The translations under genes were made by a program, and so were the position numbers. From assembly GCF_017745675.1 (NCBI RefSeq), contig NZ_JAFLJM010000004.1, positions 248,001 to 312,000 on the forward strand: DNA of 64,000 nucleotides. Reading direction: 5' to 3'. Shown in pieces: positions 63,819 through 64,000 of this stretch (position 1 is its first letter; each line of letters starts with the position of its first letter). The notes below the pieces were generated by a model. It made no database searches. It saw nothing but the letters and a program-made list of their open reading frames with translations, and was not told the DNA's origin. This DNA is from Alkalihalobacillus sp. BA299. Its GTDB lineage: Bacteria > Bacillota > Bacilli > Bacillales > Bacillaceae_F.

Positions 63819-64000
63819 CTACTCAACCTCCACTAACTGTTTATATTTCTCGATTAATCGTTCACGCTTACAATGTTCAGCTGTTACAATCGCTTTAATT
63901 CGATCAACAGCTAATTGCACTTCATCGTTTTCAACGACATAATCATATTTTTTCATCATATCAATCTCTTCTTTAGCAACGGTCATTCTTTTATTAATGA
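63819..64000 (-). CDS. gmk: Guanylate kinase (partial, N-terminus off window)
   Basis: Only the C-terminal 59-60 codons are in the window. The frame reads [59 protein letters not shown] and then TAG. The [21 protein letters not shown] core, with AEHC shortly after, is the lid and C-terminal helix of guanylate kinase (GMP to GDP). Its stop is one base before the rpoZ ATG, as in the gmk-rpoZ operon of Bacillus. Confidence 0.9.
   Translation of the reverse strand, partial: INKRMTVAKEEIDMMKKYDYVVENDEVQLAVDRIKAIVTAEHCKRERLIEKYKQLVEVE

Noticed and set aside
1..64000. Prophage, insertion sequence, CRISPR array or defence cluster
   Set aside because: No transposase, phage structural gene, cas gene or regular spacer array was seen; xerC is the housekeeping codV copy.

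Overview
The window is a low-GC, spore-forming member of the Firmicutes, almost certainly Bacillaceae. Three things show this: gene order follows the Bacillus subtilis fla/che-codY-sucCD-ylq-smc-fab-rpmB-prkC-gmk block nearly gene for gene; sporulation genes are present (spoVM and a small acid-soluble spore protein); and ribosome binding sites are strong AGGAGG types with several TTG/GTG starts. The exact genus cannot be fixed from the sequence; extra genes relative to B. subtilis suggest one of the non-subtilis Bacillaceae lineages.

Layout. Almost every gene is on the minus strand, so transcription runs from high to low coordinates; only rpmB and a UPF0435 gene are on plus. 1-14446 is the proximal fla/che operon (flgB, flgC, fliE, fliF, fliG, fliH, fliI, fliJ, ylxF, fliK, flgD, a TIGR02530-like gene, flgE, swrD, fliL, fliM, fliY, cheY, partial fliO), which builds the rod, hook, MS/C ring and export apparatus. 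14863-20002 is the codY-hslU-hslV-xerC-trmFO group. 20209-25685 holds topA, dprA and sucCD. 25881-26344 is a small sporulation pair (SASP plus hypothetical). 26479-28514 is ylqH-ylqG (FlhB/FliK-like). 28536-36895 is rnhB, rbgA, signal peptidase, rplS, trmD, rimM, ylqD, khpA, rpsP, ffh, ylxM and ftsY: translation, ribosome assembly and protein export. 36908-46048 is smc, UPF0435, rnc and the fatty-acid/phospholipid genes acpP, fabG, fabD, plsX and fapR. 46123-51938 is recG, sdaAA/AB, fakA and yloU. 52165-64000 is rpmB, spoVM, rpe, rsgA, prkC, prpC, rsmB, fmt, priA, coaBC, rpoZ and partial gmk.

Regulation that can be read from the sequence includes a FapR-type operator on a good SigA promoter before fapR, an L19-type leader before rplS, a candidate forespore promoter before the SASP gene, and about ten intrinsic terminators. 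There are no rRNA, tRNA or CRISPR loci and no insertion sequence with a transposase.

The least ordinary content is intergenic. Several families of palindromic, MITE-like repeats occupy the gaps: a ~187-bp cruciform-forming element in two near-identical copies (22407-22593 and 40584-40772), a 143-bp element with GTTCAAAAAG ends (33575-33717) and a shorter hairpin with related ends (42129-42195), a 152-bp GC-rich element (63411-63562), and a family of terminator-like hairpins sharing AAGAGGCTGA or CAGGYACCTC words. Also notable are the absence of def, rlmN and thiN from their usual syntenic places, an HslV without the N-terminal Ser seen in B. subtilis ClpQ, and a tiny ORF overlapping the swrD start. 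I found no clearly new multi-gene system.
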